NCBI RefSeq assembly: GCF_037325665.1 | Contig: NC_090251.1 | Location: 33,493,295 to 33,557,294, forward strand | Length of the DNA stretch: 64,000 nucleotides | Direction: 5' to 3' | Source of the DNA: Littorina saxatilis | Lineage: Eukaryota; Mollusca; Gastropoda; Littorinimorpha; Littorinidae | Shown: piece by piece, positions 22,301 through 33,059 of the stretch | How positions within the stretch are numbered: position 1 is the stretch's first letter | Layout: each line of letters begins with the position of its first letter | Translations under genes and position numbers: made by a program | The notes under the pieces: generated by a model | The model's database searches: none | Told to the model about the DNA's origin: nothing | The model's input: the letters and a program-made list of their open reading frames with translations, nothing else

Positions 22301-24331
22301 GTGATTGGGAAATATCAAATTTGATATCATTCAGAATAACTGAGTAAACAAAAGAAAGTATGAAGTCAATTCTGTGGTAGCGTTCTGAGAGGGGCATTCT
22401 GAGATGATATATCTTAGTTTGTACAGATTTATAGTTTGACATTTTAATTGATGGGTATCATCAGTATTTTGGCTCTAGTCAACAGGGTCAAAATAAATAA
22501 GAAAACCTGTATCTTTCTTTGCATAACTACAGTCGAACCCACTTAAAACGAACACGCTAGTTACGAATTTTGACTTATAACGAATTAGTTTTAAGTTCCC
22601 AACTGAATACCTCTTTCTTCATGCTTAAAAAAAATGCTTAAAACGAATTCTTTATAACGAATTTACGCTTATAACGAGCACTTTTTGGATTCCCAAGCAT
22701 GCATAATGTCTGTAATTTACTCACGCTTATGACGAAATCTTTAAACTCGTCCCGAGATCGACATATCATGGGAATTTGAGAAGTTTGAATACACGTGTGT
22801 CAAAGTCTTCCCTTGCGTCGACTGCTTGAACCATTGCTCAACCGATCACTGAATAAAGTTAAACTGATTACACTGTACTCACAAAACAATTTCAAATTTA
22901 GAATCAAAGTGATTGATAGCTCAGACACTGAACATGAATGACTGACTGACGTTTATTTCCTTCGCGAATACCAAAAACGAAACATCGAACGGAAGCCATT
23001 TCCAAAAAATATAGATGCCAGAGTGGTTTCCCTTGGACAAGGGAAACCACACTCTCAACGTTTGCGTTCGCCGGTTCGCGATAGTTTATCAGTCAGTCAG
23101 TGCTTTCGATTTGGATTTGAACATCATGTTGCAACAAAACAAAACAAAAACTAAATTGGCCAAGGTTTGCTACCCGTCGCCAAGGTAAGTGATTCCGGAC
23201 AAATGATAGGAACACCGCGAATGTGGACAGTGTCAGTGTGTGCGCGTGTGTGTGACCAAAAACGTAACAACTGGATGAAACATCTGTGTGCTCACTCTCA
23301 CTCAAACTCAACAATCATCACTCAACATGAGACACACATGAACATGTACCTGAATATGTCACTTTATTGTCTAAACGTGAAGCAGCATGAAAGTTGCGAA
23401 AGAAACAAATTGAAACACCATAAAATGTACAAGACTTACAAAAAAAAAAAATAAAAAAAAATAGATCAATTTTCTTAATACGAATTTTGGTTAAGACGAA
23501 CTTTTTTTCCGATCCCCAGTGATTCGTCTTAAGCGAGTTCGACTGTAAGTGCAGAATATCCATAAACCCTCTGCAAGATTTCTGACAAATATGCTACATG
23601 TATTGTGATTTGACATCAATAAACTTGGTGACAAATAGTTTTTCAGGCTTAAATTCTTAAGAGGGATATTATGTGTTTCTATTTCAGGCCTCCTTCATCT
23701 TATCAAGCTGCCATGCCTGAATGAGTTTGTTTCGCGCATGCCTGAAACACTAGACCTTGCCTTCCGTGTACGCCGCAAGAAATTTACCATTGAGGTAAGT
23801 TGAGGGGGGGGGGGGGGGGGGGGGGGAGAGAGAGAGAAAGAGAGGAGGAGGATGTCGAGATGATTCTGTTTTGTATTGTATTCAGGTGCCGAAAATTGAC
23901 TCTGAGTGTGTTACCCACTTTTCATCTTATATCTCAACGCACAAAAAGAAGTTTTCAACAGAGATTGTCTGTGGAGTGGAATTTTACCAAAAAAAAGGGG
24001 GGGGGGGGGGTGAGAAATGTGTTTGAATTCTACAATATATAGTAGAAAAAGGAGTGTGCAGTGTCAAAGTAACATCAGAGTTTTATGGTAGATCTTATTT
24101 TACTTGTGGATCAAGGGAAGTAACTATCCTTAGTACTTGACTGAAGACTAGATTTTTGTGTTTTACAGAAACAGCGCTAACTGAGCGAAATATTTTTCTT
24201 TTCAGAAACTTCACCTCCCCCCAGAGTTGTCTGACACAGCAAGCAGGGAGCAGGATGACCCTGTGCCGTCCCTTCGACCTTCCCTAGGCTGTTCTTCATC
24301 GGCAACAAGGTCATCAAAACTGGATTTCTGA
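16385..24331 (+). CDS. ELP4: Elongator complex protein 4, ten exons, 395 aa
   Basis: Elp4 joins Elp5 and Elp6 in a RecA-like hexameric ring of Elongator, which makes cm5-type modifications on wobble uridine 34 of tRNAs. Exons: 16385-16514, 17442-17477, 17962-18083, 18639-18782, 19639-19763, 20397-20521, 21344-21507, 22181-22289, 23688-23794, 24206-24331. All are GT/AG with matching phases, 1,188 nt including TGA (human is 424 aa). Residues 1-44 read MAVSTSFNKRVKAKIRHIPG then the family motif LLVSTGIPSLDAVLGGG. YFLAEGVVSGHAL (exon 3), KMSIAWRYQNQPK (exon 4), FGHYYNLTKRM (exon 5), LGSPLWG (232-238), LESFAGS (exon 8) and a C-terminal KLDF all match human. No classical GKT/S P-loop is visible. 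The start is the only ATG before the conserved region. Introns 6-8 hold repeats; exons 6, 7 and 10 touch local duplications. Confidence 0.95.
16651..16734 (+). repeat. 42-bp tandem duplication in ELP4 intron 1
   Basis: Two near-identical copies begin CACTTTTGCCAGCAGTAACC at 16,651 and 16,693, differing by a small indel. Confidence 0.9.
17185..17246 (+). repeat. Retroposon 3' end with (TATGT)n tail
   Basis: GGCTGGAAAGCCTATTAGGC, a short hairpin-like stretch, runs into four TTATG units. This fits the 3' tail of a 5'-truncated non-LTR retroposon; no target duplication was identified. Confidence 0.35.
18835..19170 (+). mobile_element. CAGTAGAACCCCC-type MITE interrupted by a retroposon end
   Basis: The outer parts (GGAACCCCCCTTTTAAGACC, then TGTTCAGAATCTCTGTAAAT and TTTTAAGACCTGATTTTTGG) match the intact MITE at 31,406-31,584. 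Between about 18,905 and 19,062 lies an unrelated segment with a TATTTATT/TATA tail and ATATAGCGCTTGACGTTCTC, the reverse of a common retroposon 3' end. Nested insertion in ELP4 intron 4. Confidence 0.6.
20459..20765 (+). repeat. About 155-bp tandem duplication of ELP4 exon 6 end plus donor
   Basis: Copy one (from 20,459) covers the last ~63 nt of exon 6, its donor and following intron. Copy two (from about 20,613) restarts with GCAGATAGAAGGTGGAAAAC and ends with TGGTTGTGCCTCTGGAAGCT. Copy two is decayed and its exon part is no longer open or properly spliceable. Confidence 0.8.
21065..21400 (+). repeat. 231-bp duplication of the ELP4 exon 7 acceptor
   Basis: The stretch TCTGCACACATTCTTCGGCA near 21,095 mirrors the true acceptor region TCTGCACACATTTTTCAGCA near 21,327. 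Similarity extends upstream (ATGTCCATAAGCACAAACTT against ATGTTCATAAATGACACTTT) and about 45 nt into the exon. The upstream copy has GG where the acceptor AG should be. Confidence 0.75.
21890..22110 (+). repeat. Dispersed repeat with TCTTCCACAGC core
   Basis: GTGCACATCAGAGCTCATTG and CTCTTCCACAGCTCATAAAA recur, diverged, at about 27.13-27.25 and 33.34-33.45 kb. The copy near 27 kb is part of a foldback, so this is probably a non-autonomous family. Confidence 0.4.
22530..23545 (+). mobile_element. pogo/Tigger-like non-autonomous element, 1,016 bp
   Basis: Flanked by TA. Ends CAGTCGAACCCACTTAAAAC and, inverted, CAGTCGAACTCGCTTAAGAC give TIRs of about 25 bp; multiple TTATAACGAAT-type motifs follow, as in Tigger elements. 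No transposase frame is visible. Inserted in ELP4 intron 8. Confidence 0.8.
23802..24012. repeat. Two poly-G tracts in ELP4 intron 9
   Basis: About 23 G at 23,803, starting 9 nt after the exon 9 donor, and about 13 G near 23,998, separated by GA-rich and ordinary sequence. G-run length is prone to assembly error. Confidence 0.85.
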
Positions 24332-24695
24332 GACACTTGCTAAATCCTCTTGCCTGATAGTCTGCCGGTGTCTTTCAGTACCTTTTGGAAACAAGGTGAT
24401 GGATGAAGCAGTGCTGTCTCCTCAACCTTCGATATGGTGTTCTTGGTAGCCCATAGGATCGTCAAAGTTGGATTTCTCAAATGCTTGGACACCCTTGCCA
24501 ATAGCACAGTGTCGGTTTTTGTGTGTGTTCTTTGGAAACAAGATAATGGCTGACCCTGCGTCATCTTTGGGCTTCGATTGGGTGTTCTTGGGTGGAAACA
24601 GGATCATCAACGGTGGATTTCTGAGTCAACTGCAAAATGCTCTTTGAGAATACAGAATAACTGTATTTTTCTGTGTTCTTTGGAAAGAAGATAAC
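24254..24695 (+). repeat. About 150-bp tandem repeat, three diverged copies, from the ELP4 last exon into the 3' UTR
   Basis: Units begin near 24,254, 24,400 and 24,549. Each carries GACCCTG-like, GGCTGTTCTTCATCGGCAAC-like, GTCATCAAAACTGGATTTCT-like and CTTTGGAAACAAGATAA-like blocks. Only the first is coding; its KLDF-stop is the conserved C terminus, and the other two lie in the presumed 3' UTR. Confidence 0.82.
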
Positions 24696-24810
24696 ACTTG
24701 CTCTGAACTGGACTGGTGTGTCATGTGCAAACAGTTTGCAAGTTTATCTATGCATTGCCCATTGCTATTTCCTGATTTACACCAGTACCAAAAAATAACA
24801 ACAAACCATG

Positions 24811-24816
24811 AATAAA
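24811..24816 (+). terminator. Candidate ELP4 poly(A) signal (AATAAA)
   Basis: The first canonical AATAAA after the ELP4 stop, about 480 nt downstream and just past the three-copy repeat. Confidence 0.6.
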
Positions 24817-24831
24817 TGTTAAAAAAAAGAA

Positions 24832-26959
24832 GAAATTGTGTCTTACTCTTTTGGGGTACAGGGAGAATGCTGTGTTTGTGAATTTTATTGTGGGAAACTA
24901 TAGAATGTCAAGTATATTCAGATATCAAACATAAGGCTGACTCCCTTGTGTGTGTGTGTGTGTGGGGGGGGGGGGGGGGCAGCATTCCACAGACATATTG
25001 AACCGATTTGTCTTAAATACTGATTTTATTTTCTTGTGCAATGATAAATGTTTGTGTTAAAAACATAACTTATGGTTGTGGTCTGCAATCCAATGTTCTG
25101 AATGTATGCAAAAGTAGTAAAGTTCAATCTAACTTAAGTATAATGTTTCATCTTTATTTTGTACTTGTGAAACCTGAATCCAAACTTGCCTGCACAAATT
25201 ACTTTCAAAATGTAATGGTAACATACATAAACAGTAAAACATGGCAGTTATTTTCCACCAATAAAAGTAGTTGGAAAGAGTATGATGTACGACACACAAA
25301 CAAAGAACACAAGTCCACACTACTGGAGTTGATAAGAGTTTACTGTGGTACACACCAAATAAATAACCAACCAAATTCGGTACACTTATTACACAACAGG
25401 TAGTCAAGTACATGTAATATATATCAACATACCACATTACGTTTTCTTGACAGGTAAATTCCATGTGTATAAAATGTTCTCATGACACCAGTAATGTAAG
25501 ATGTGTGACACAACACCTAAAATTCACGAGGAAAAAATTGCACAAGAACATTGGCCATAAAATGGGAAAAATATCACAGTGCCATGAAAGTACCATGACT
25601 GGTACCTGTACTAACAACCAACCAAAACCAAATAATGAACCAAAGACTAGAAGAAACCAGGAGACCGAGTCTACACATCAATATGGATGGTGAACACATG
25701 ACTGATTTTCATTGTGCTTTACAACAGCTAATATCCCAAGTTAACATAACAAAACCACGGAATACAGCTGAATACAGAAACTGGAACACAAATTCTTTGC
25801 CAAATGAAAGGGAAACAAAAACACAAACAATACCATAACACATAAAGACATGAATTTATGTGATGACCACATGAACTGCCAAGTAACGTCCCAATTCTGA
25901 AGCTTGCGGCTATGAACAACAGAAAAACCCTACACAGGGAAGGAGTTTGAAAAAGAAGAATGAAAGTAGAGAGACAATTCAACAGGAGTATATATATATA
26001 TGTACAACAGCAGGCAAACAATATCACATGACTTGGTGGCTATTTTCTCTTATTTCTCTTTTGCACCTTGTGGTATGAAGGAGCCGACTTCATACCAAGG
26101 GGAGAGCACAACAGACAGTGCAAACAGAAGTACACATACAGAAAGTGACGCATACATTCAGTAATAAGTACTTCAGCATCAATCACAAAACTGAGACATT
26201 GCCTCCACCACAAGGTGAAAAGACACGCATTCTGGAGATCAAGTGCTAAGAAAATCTGCCACCCCGATAAACAGTGGCACCACAACAGTACCAAAACCAA
26301 TCAACGCTGTACTGTGTAACAGGTCACTTTCCCACATTTCTTATCATCACAGAACTTCCAGACTGATAAAAACGAGACCGAGAATATTTCTGTGAAATTA
26401 CTCTGCAATATTGCACTGAAAAATCTGCATTAGCAGATGTATTTTTGTAATCATTCAATGTGAAGAGCAAAAGATAGTTTGCTGATCATAACAACCAAGG
26501 AAAGGTGTGTGTTGATTTTTATGGCATAAAACTTAAGGTTATTTGCACAAGAACGCGAACTGAGAATCCCTAGGAAACATCACCCATTACAACTGTTTTT
26601 CTCATCTGTAATACACCTACTGAGAGAAAACGTTCTCCAAAAAGGGTAGCCACCTTGTAGTGCTGTCTCGCTGAACCTGAAAACTATGCCGGCGAAAGCT
26701 ATGCCAGGGTATCCAACCAAGCCAGACAGGTCTCGGGGGTAGGGTCTAGACTATATCTCTGGTCCTCCAGGCTGGGGGTTTGGCGTTGAGCTAACTATAC
26801 ATACTGGTACTCGGTCATGTACAAACCCAGTAGTTAAAAGAAACTGCAGCAATGGTTGTGGCCCTGTGTTGGGAATTTATAAGCTTAGGTCAAATAAGTC
26901 AAGACAGCAAAAGTACTAACACAAGAATGTGGCCTTGGGGCAAATGGACCATGTTTGGA
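24832..26959. other. Convergent spacer, no gene seen
   Basis: Between the ends of ELP4 and PTPRR. Contains a GT/poly-G tract near 24.95-24.98 kb. No exon-like segment with splice sites and conserved protein was recognised. It could be part of a long PTPRR 3' UTR, which sequence alone cannot settle. Confidence 0.45.
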
Positions 26960-26984
26960 AATAACTATCCCAATTGCTATTGGC

Positions 26985-27250
26985 TGTGGAGGAGTTGTGC
27001 CCCTTGGAAACAGTGAGGCAAACACGCCATTGATCAGTGAAGGCAAGCAGGATCATGATGTCACATGAATAATGAGCTCAATGTACATATCATGCTGAGT
27101 CTGCTTGAAATGAAGACTTTTTCTTATAAAGATGCTCATCACAGCTCAATCATCACTGCAGTTATGATAGCTTTCCTTCCCTGACCAGTGATCATGTGTG
27201 TTTGCCTCATAGTTTCCAAGGGGCGCGACTCTTCCACAGCCTATAAAAAC
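26985..27250. mobile_element. Foldback element
   Basis: The arm at about 26,985-27,055 (GGCTGTGGAGGAGTTGTGCC, CCTTGGAAACAGTGAGGCAA) is the diverged reverse complement of about 27,178-27,248 (TTTGCCTCATAGTTTCCAAG, GACTCTTCCACAGCC). The arms are about 70 bp around a 120-bp centre. No coding capacity. Confidence 0.75.
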
Positions 27251-27279
27251 ACCCAACTGTTTTTGGAATTTGTCTACTA

Positions 27280-29203
27280 AGAAAATTTGCTAAGAAGCAC
27301 CTATCTTCTGCTTCAAACTCTTTTTTTTTTTTGCGCACACAAGTAGCCATCATGAGGAGACAGTTTCATCACACAAGACAACAACAACAGGGTCCGTAAA
27401 AAAAGCCCTCCTTCGCAAAATAGCCATCTCTTCCCATAACAACTCCCATTTTTATACAAAATAGATGAGGTTGGACAGAATAGAATTATATTGAGCAGAC
27501 TCACAGACGGGCAACTTACTAAACGGACATGGATCATGGACGGACACAATCTTACAACCTTTCCCTTGAAAAAGTTCAACCTTTAAAGATACTGTCCTTC
27601 TCGTGCAAGCGATCTTGTACACCACCTCATACCTGGCACGATTCTAAATGGAATAAAAGTATCCATACACTTTGACACGTGCCAAAAGTGAACAACCTGG
27701 CAGCTTCTGGTGCCAAGTGGGAATCTTGTGCTTAATTATTTTTAGCAGATCGACCGACAAAGGTGTCACTTACGAAATTAATTCATCCAAAATAACCACT
27801 TTGCACAAAAAGCTGTTTTGAGGCTGTTGATTTTGTGTATCTGTTCAAGTGGAAGGGTGCTCTTTAACCATATAACATCCTGCACACAATTGTGGTGGTG
27901 TATGCGATCATAACACAAGAAGTATGGTACGTTCAAGAACGACATGTCCCTGCAGTCATAACGAAGGCCATTTATTCAAGTATTTGAATACCAAACTTGA
28001 ATTTTTGAAGGTACATCCCCCCCCCCCCCCCCCCCCCTCACAAATAATTGTTTTGTCAACAACCCATCAGCCCTACATAGCTTCATGACTCGTTTTAATG
28101 CTACAGAGAAAACGCTTTGGTAATTGTCTTCAGTTAAGGTCAGGTTGAAAAATAGCTGAGTTTTAGCCAGTAAATCATAAAGTGTACTAGCCTGCAAGGA
28201 ATTTGCTTCCAGTTTAGACGGGTATATTAATTTGCTGTCATTACCAAATATTTCTCTTTTTCTTTTTTCTTCACACGCACATGCACAATGACAGAGTTGA
28301 TGATCACCCTGAGATAAAGGAGGAGGGAGTGGTGTGAAGGGTGAAAAAAGATAGAGCCAAAACCAAGTCAGCTATTCTTCTGATGTCAATGCCCCGACAG
28401 GCTTTGAAAGCATGTCCCTTTTTGTGGCCATATATGACGGTTTAAGAGAGTCATGCAGTAATGTGCGACATGTAACACTCAACAGGACAATTCAAAAGGT
28501 TGCACAATGTATAGACTCTGAATATTTAACATCAATGTGGACAGTTTGAACATTAAATGTACAACCATAGGGCAAAGCGTAAATATATACACTGAGATTT
28601 AGATTCAAATGTAGATACTGATAGAGTTAACAACACGCACGCCAACACCTCTCTCTCTCTACGAGGACACACATAAACACTGACAAGCAGATGTATATCA
28701 GACGCAAGCCTCTGTGAAGGCATAATATACGCTAAACAGACCACTGGAAAAGTACGAAGAGAGATATCAAGACATGCCTCGCCTTCCCACCCCTTAAAAA
28801 TTGCTCACAAGAACAGGTTGTAATATCTGACTCCTGCGTTTTACACAATGCAAAAAAAAAGGCAGATCTAGCTCTCAAATATCAAAACTAACCAAGAAGC
28901 CTGCCACACAGCCATATATGCCTTCCATCAGCCAAAGTTTACAGGGCTTCAGTGAAAACACTACTCTTTGGCTTTGGAGACAGTTGACGGAATGCATCAC
29001 AATGTCCTTAATGTTTGTTCTTGATGTACCTGCACGAAGCACCACATTCTAGGCACAGCATAAAAGACACACATTTGGAGAGATATTCAGCAGGGCAAAA
29101 TATACAAAATGAGAATTTTGAAGGAGTCGGTGTCTGTTGAAGCAACTTCACGATATGAAATGTGCAATTTTTGTCAATATACAATTGACATAAAAATAAA
29201 ATG
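27280..29203. other. Spacer with diffuse repeat fragments
   Basis: About 27.60-27.85 kb resembles the hairpin MITE at 40.5 kb in its motifs (ACACGTGCCAAAAGTGAACA, GCTGTTGATTTTGTG). A run of about 20 C lies at 28,017-28,036. No gene recognised. Confidence 0.4.
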
Positions 29204-29215
29204 AACAAGCAACCA

Positions 29216-29585
29216 TTTCTTTCTTTCTTTATTTGGTGTTTAACGTCGTTTTCAACCACGAAGGTTATATCGCGACGATGAAAGGGGGGAGATGGGATGG
29301 AGCCACTTGTCAATTGTTTCTTGTTCACAAAAGCACTAATAAAAAATTTGCTCCAGGGGCTTGCAACGTAGTACAATATATTACCTTACTGGGATAATGC
29401 AAGTTTCCAGTACAAAGGGCTTAACATTTCTTACATACTGCTTGACTAAAATCTTTACAAAAATTGACTATATTCTATACAAGAAACACTTAACAAGGGT
29501 AAAAAGAGAAACAGAATCCGTTAGTCGCCTCTTACGACATGTTGGGGAGCATCGGGTAAATTCTTCCCCCTAACCCGCGGGGGGT
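29216..29585 (-). mobile_element. SINE, full-length-like, with 12-bp target duplication
   Basis: The minus strand begins CCCCCGCGGGTTAGGGGGAA, continues ATTTACCCGATGCTCCCCAA and GTCGTAAGAGGCGACTAACG, and ends with GTTGAAAACGACGTTAAACA and an AAAGAAAG tail. These are hallmarks of a SINE widespread in gastropods. The duplication AACAAGCAACCA lies at 29,204-29,215 and 29,586-29,597. Confidence 0.88.
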
Positions 29586-29612
29586 AACAAGCAACCAGTG
29601 TGCGTACACATA

Positions 29613-29662
29613 CCTGTGTGTGTGTGTGTGTGTGTGTGTTCTCGCAGTGTACATGAATGCAC

Positions 29663-29716
<54 letters not shown>

Positions 29717-29750
29717 ATGAATGCACTTGTGTGTGTGTATGTATGCATGC
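29613..29750. repeat. Compound (GT)n microsatellite
   Basis: Three GT runs separated twice by the same spacer GTACATGAATGCACTT, suggesting an internal duplication of repeat plus spacer. Confidence 0.93.
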
Positions 29751-29759
29751 TTGCAATCT

Positions 29760-31403
29760 TGTATTTGTGCGTGTGAACAAAAAACCTACATTGTACATAG
29801 TTTTCCAACAAGTCAAATCTCAACAGAAAAAGAAAAACAACAACCCGGGACGAAAGAAAACTTAGATTTGTGCATTAACAAGGGGAATGATCCAGGAGAA
29901 ATGAGAACAAGTTTAAATATACATGTATACAAAAAGGAAAGGAAAACACCTAATTTATGCAAAATACACAAACACAATGACAACAAAAGTTGTACAGTCA
30001 TATTCAACATGCATACACCAAACATATTTTCTAGGACATTTCAGCTGCCTTCTATAAAAACAAATATGCCATTTACTTGGGAAGGGCTATATTACTCCGA
30101 ATTTTTGAGTTCAACTCAAAACTCAGAGAGGAATTGGGGCAAGGGGGTAGGAAGGATCTAGTGTCTACAAAGAGACACTGATCCATTTTGCATCTAGAAC
30201 AAAAGCTCACTATAATTTGACACTTGATTACCTGATTTTTGTGACCAGCACTTCAGTTATGGATTCCACCACCCACTTTAAATTCACACAGGAAAGATTA
30301 CAACAACAAAATATTCCACCAGAGAAGAGGGGAGCAATATTTTAGGACACAATAAACAAAAACTGCCCTCAAAGTGTTCCCAAATCTCATTCTACCACTA
30401 GTTAGCCCTTTTCAATCAGGTCATGGGCATTCATTGTCTTTGAAGATCAGTATCTAAACCTACCTCTTCAGTTGCCAATTTTAACCGTTGTTTTCTTTTC
30501 ATTGATAAGTACGCGTACATGGGCAAAGGCTATTCGTGTCTGGAGAAGGAAGGATCGACACTTATAATTAATTATATACATTCACTACCAGTCATGTTAA
30601 CAAAATTTTTCTGTTTACTTTTGTATTTCTTATGTTGGTTCTCCCTCAAAAGACATCCTGTCTACTTTAGAAGCTTACGATACTTTCAAATATCTTATGA
30701 TGTATTCCCTTGCAAGGCATCCTGTGTATGTAATAAGATTACAAAACTTCAAAGTTCAAAATCAAGCATCAACATTGTTCAATAAAATTGTGCTCCTGCA
30801 ATATGCTCCTGGTATATTATGACACCAACAGTCAAACAAAATAAAACACAGCAAAAGGATACCACAACCAACAAATAATCATGAAAACAAAAATATAAAC
30901 TAAAGAAATAGTAAGGTGAGGAAACGAAAAATGAAAGGGGGAAAAGAAAAATGAAAGGGGGAAAAGGCGAGTTCCCAGGCAAAATGTCGAGGAAAGGTCA
31001 ATAAAGTTTTAGTGCACTTTGCGTTTGTGCAAAGCCCTTGTGCTTTCTATCAATTCAATTTTCACCAACACAACCAGTTTATTTCAATCTAAATCACTTC
31101 AAAGATAGCTAAAAAGTACATTAGTAGACCCAAACATTTGTTTGAAAGGTAAGAGCCGTGAAGGTATGCTTTCTTCTACAAATTCATCACAGTTCCAATC
31201 GACAGTGGTATATACATGCTCATGAAACAAGTATACTGCTATTTCTTTGTAGATAGTCCCTTAATCACGTAAATAGATGGTAGTAAAAATGTTTTCCAAG
31301 AATACTTTAAAGGATTTCTCTCGATCTCTCTCTCTCTTGCACCCCCACACTGTATTAGTCACAAGGTGCTGGACGATACAGCCTCAGTCAATAGTTTTAG
31401 TGA
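29760..31403. other. Spacer, no gene seen
   Basis: AT-rich sequence with a 20-bp-scale direct repeat near 30.93-30.97 kb (GGGGGAAAAG...ATGAAA twice). No exon or element with clear ends was found. Confidence 0.4.
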
Positions 31404-31405
31404 TA

Positions 31406-31584
31406 CAGTAGAACCCCCATTTTAAGACCTCCCGACTGAAGCCTCCCCCCCCCCCCCTTTTTAAAGACCTTGTTTTCTCAGACTTTCTGTTCAAAACCTC
31501 TGTAAATTGACCCCCCATTGTATGACTCCCTCCTTTTAAAGACCTGATTTTTGAAGGTCGTTAAAGGGGGGGGGGGTTCTACTG
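31406..31584. mobile_element. CAGTAGAACCCCC MITE, 179 bp
   Basis: TA on both sides and terminal inverted repeats beginning CAGTAGAACCCCC, continuing into TTTTAAGACC and its inverse. It is the best-preserved copy here; an interrupted copy is at 18.8 kb and a terminal scrap at about 37,315. Confidence 0.85.
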
Positions 31585-31664
31585 TATTCACATACAATTT
31601 TGCCAAAAAGAAAATGACACCAGCTGTTTTAAAGATTTCACTGATATTAACCAAGTAGCAATTA

Positions 31665-31980
31665 CATGGGTGTTACTGGGAAAAATCAAAAAACCTGAAA
31701 GGCAGGGGTCCAAAATGCTCAAGTTTGAAAGAAAGTTTCTGGACACCGACGAAACCAAATCATAATAAGCAAGATGGCGGCAAATCCAAGGGAGCGAACC
31801 GAGAAAGCACGCGAACCGGTGTCAAAAGTCGGATCGGAACCGCTGCTCGTTATTTCAACTTAGCGAAACGAAGTTTTTTTTGTTTTTTTGTTTTTTTAAA
31901 ACCCGGAAAACCGGAATTTCCGGCTTCAGATTATTTCAAAAACCGGAAATCCGGCAAAAGCCGGAAGAGTAACACCCATG
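31665..31980. mobile_element. CATGGGTGTTACT MITE, 316 bp
   Basis: Perfect 13-bp inverted ends (CATGGGTGTTACT / AGTAACACCCATG) inside a 6-bp direct repeat CAATTA (31,659-31,664 and 31,981-31,986). The interior right half holds repeated CCGGAA and TTCCGG motifs. Superfamily not certain. Confidence 0.85.
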
Positions 31981-32059
31981 CAATTATTCAAATTTTATTT
32001 AATGTAAAATGTCTAGTCCATCACAGTGTATCAGTGTGTGACCTTGGGGCTGTCAAGAG

Positions 32060-32505
32060 TCCGATCCTTTGTTTTTGTGTGATAATGTGCATTCTAAAAC
32101 ATTTCTAATGCTGCTACAAGCAACAAATTAAACCCCCAAAATCAAACGTGTCAGATCCTTTGTTTTTGTGTGATAATGTGCATTCTAAAACATTTCTAAT
32201 GCTGCTACAAGCAACAAATTAAACCCCCCAAAATCAAACGTGTCAGATCCTTTGTTTTTGTGTGATAATGTGCATTCTAAAACATTTCTAATGCTGCTAC
32301 AAGCAACAAATTAAACCCCCCAAAATCAAACCTGTCAGATCCTTTGTTTTTGTGTGATAATGTGCATTCTAAAACATTTCTAATGCTGCTACAAGCAACA
32401 AATTAAACCCCCCAAAATCAAACCTGTCCGATCCTTTGTTTTTGTGTGATAATGTGCATTCTAAAACATTTCTAATGCTGCTACAAGCAACAAATTAAAC
32501 CCCCA
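32060..32505 (+). repeat. 92-bp tandem repeat, about five copies
   Basis: Units start near 32,060, 32,152, 32,244, 32,336 and 32,428 and are almost identical (GATCCTTTGTTTTTGTGTGA to CAAATTAAACCCCC). A further start of a unit (AAATCAAACGTGTCAGGAT) follows the element inserted at 32.51-33.06 kb. Confidence 0.95.
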
Positions 32506-32509
32506 ACAA

Positions 32510-33057
32510 GAAGAGTAAACGCTCGATCGAGTCACTTTCGCAGTTCTGAATATTATATGAGGCATCAGATGGACAGGAAGAAATTGCTATTCACAACACA
32601 ATGAGTCACGTTCACATAAAATTTGAGCCCGGTCACTTTTATAGTTTCCGAGAAAAGCCCAACGTTAAGTTGTGTGTTGCCGAACAGAAAAGGCTAGTTA
32701 TCTCCCTTGTTTTTCTGATAACGTTCGTAAAAGGCTACAGATGTAAATACTTTGATGTAAAGAATAATCCTACAAAGTTTCAATCACATCCGATGAACTT
32801 TGTCAAAGATATAAAATGTCTAATTTTTCCTTTGACGCTGACCTGTGACCTTGAAAAAGGTCAAAGGTCAACGAAACCATCGTTAAAGTGTAGAGGTCAT
32901 TGGAGGTCACGACTAAACAAAATATGAGCCCGATCGCTTTGATAGTTTCCGAGAAAAGTCCAACGTTAAGGTGGTGTCTACGGCCGGCCGGCCGGACGGC
33001 CGGCCGGACAGACTAACACTGACCGATTACATAGAGTCACTTTTTCTCAAGTGACTC
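32510..33057 (+). mobile_element. Non-autonomous element inserted in the 92-bp array
   Basis: Bounded by GAGTCACTT-type motifs: CGATCGAGTCACTTTCGCAG at the left and AGAGTCACTTTTTCTCAAGT plus GACTC at the right. It contains two diverged copies of GAGCCCG.TC.CTTT.ATAGTTTCCGAGAAAAG-like sequence and a GC-only stretch of repeated CCGG units near 32,982-33,005. No reading frame of note. Confidence 0.6.
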
Positions 33058-33059
33058 AA

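Noticed and set aside
25041-26300. Medium reading frames in the ELP4/PTPRR spacer
   Set aside because: No splice-supported extension, no recognised domain, AT-rich composition typical of random open frames.
32060-32505. CRISPR-like array of regular repeats
   Set aside because: Whole 92-bp units repeat with no unique spacers, in an animal genome; it is an ordinary tandem repeat.
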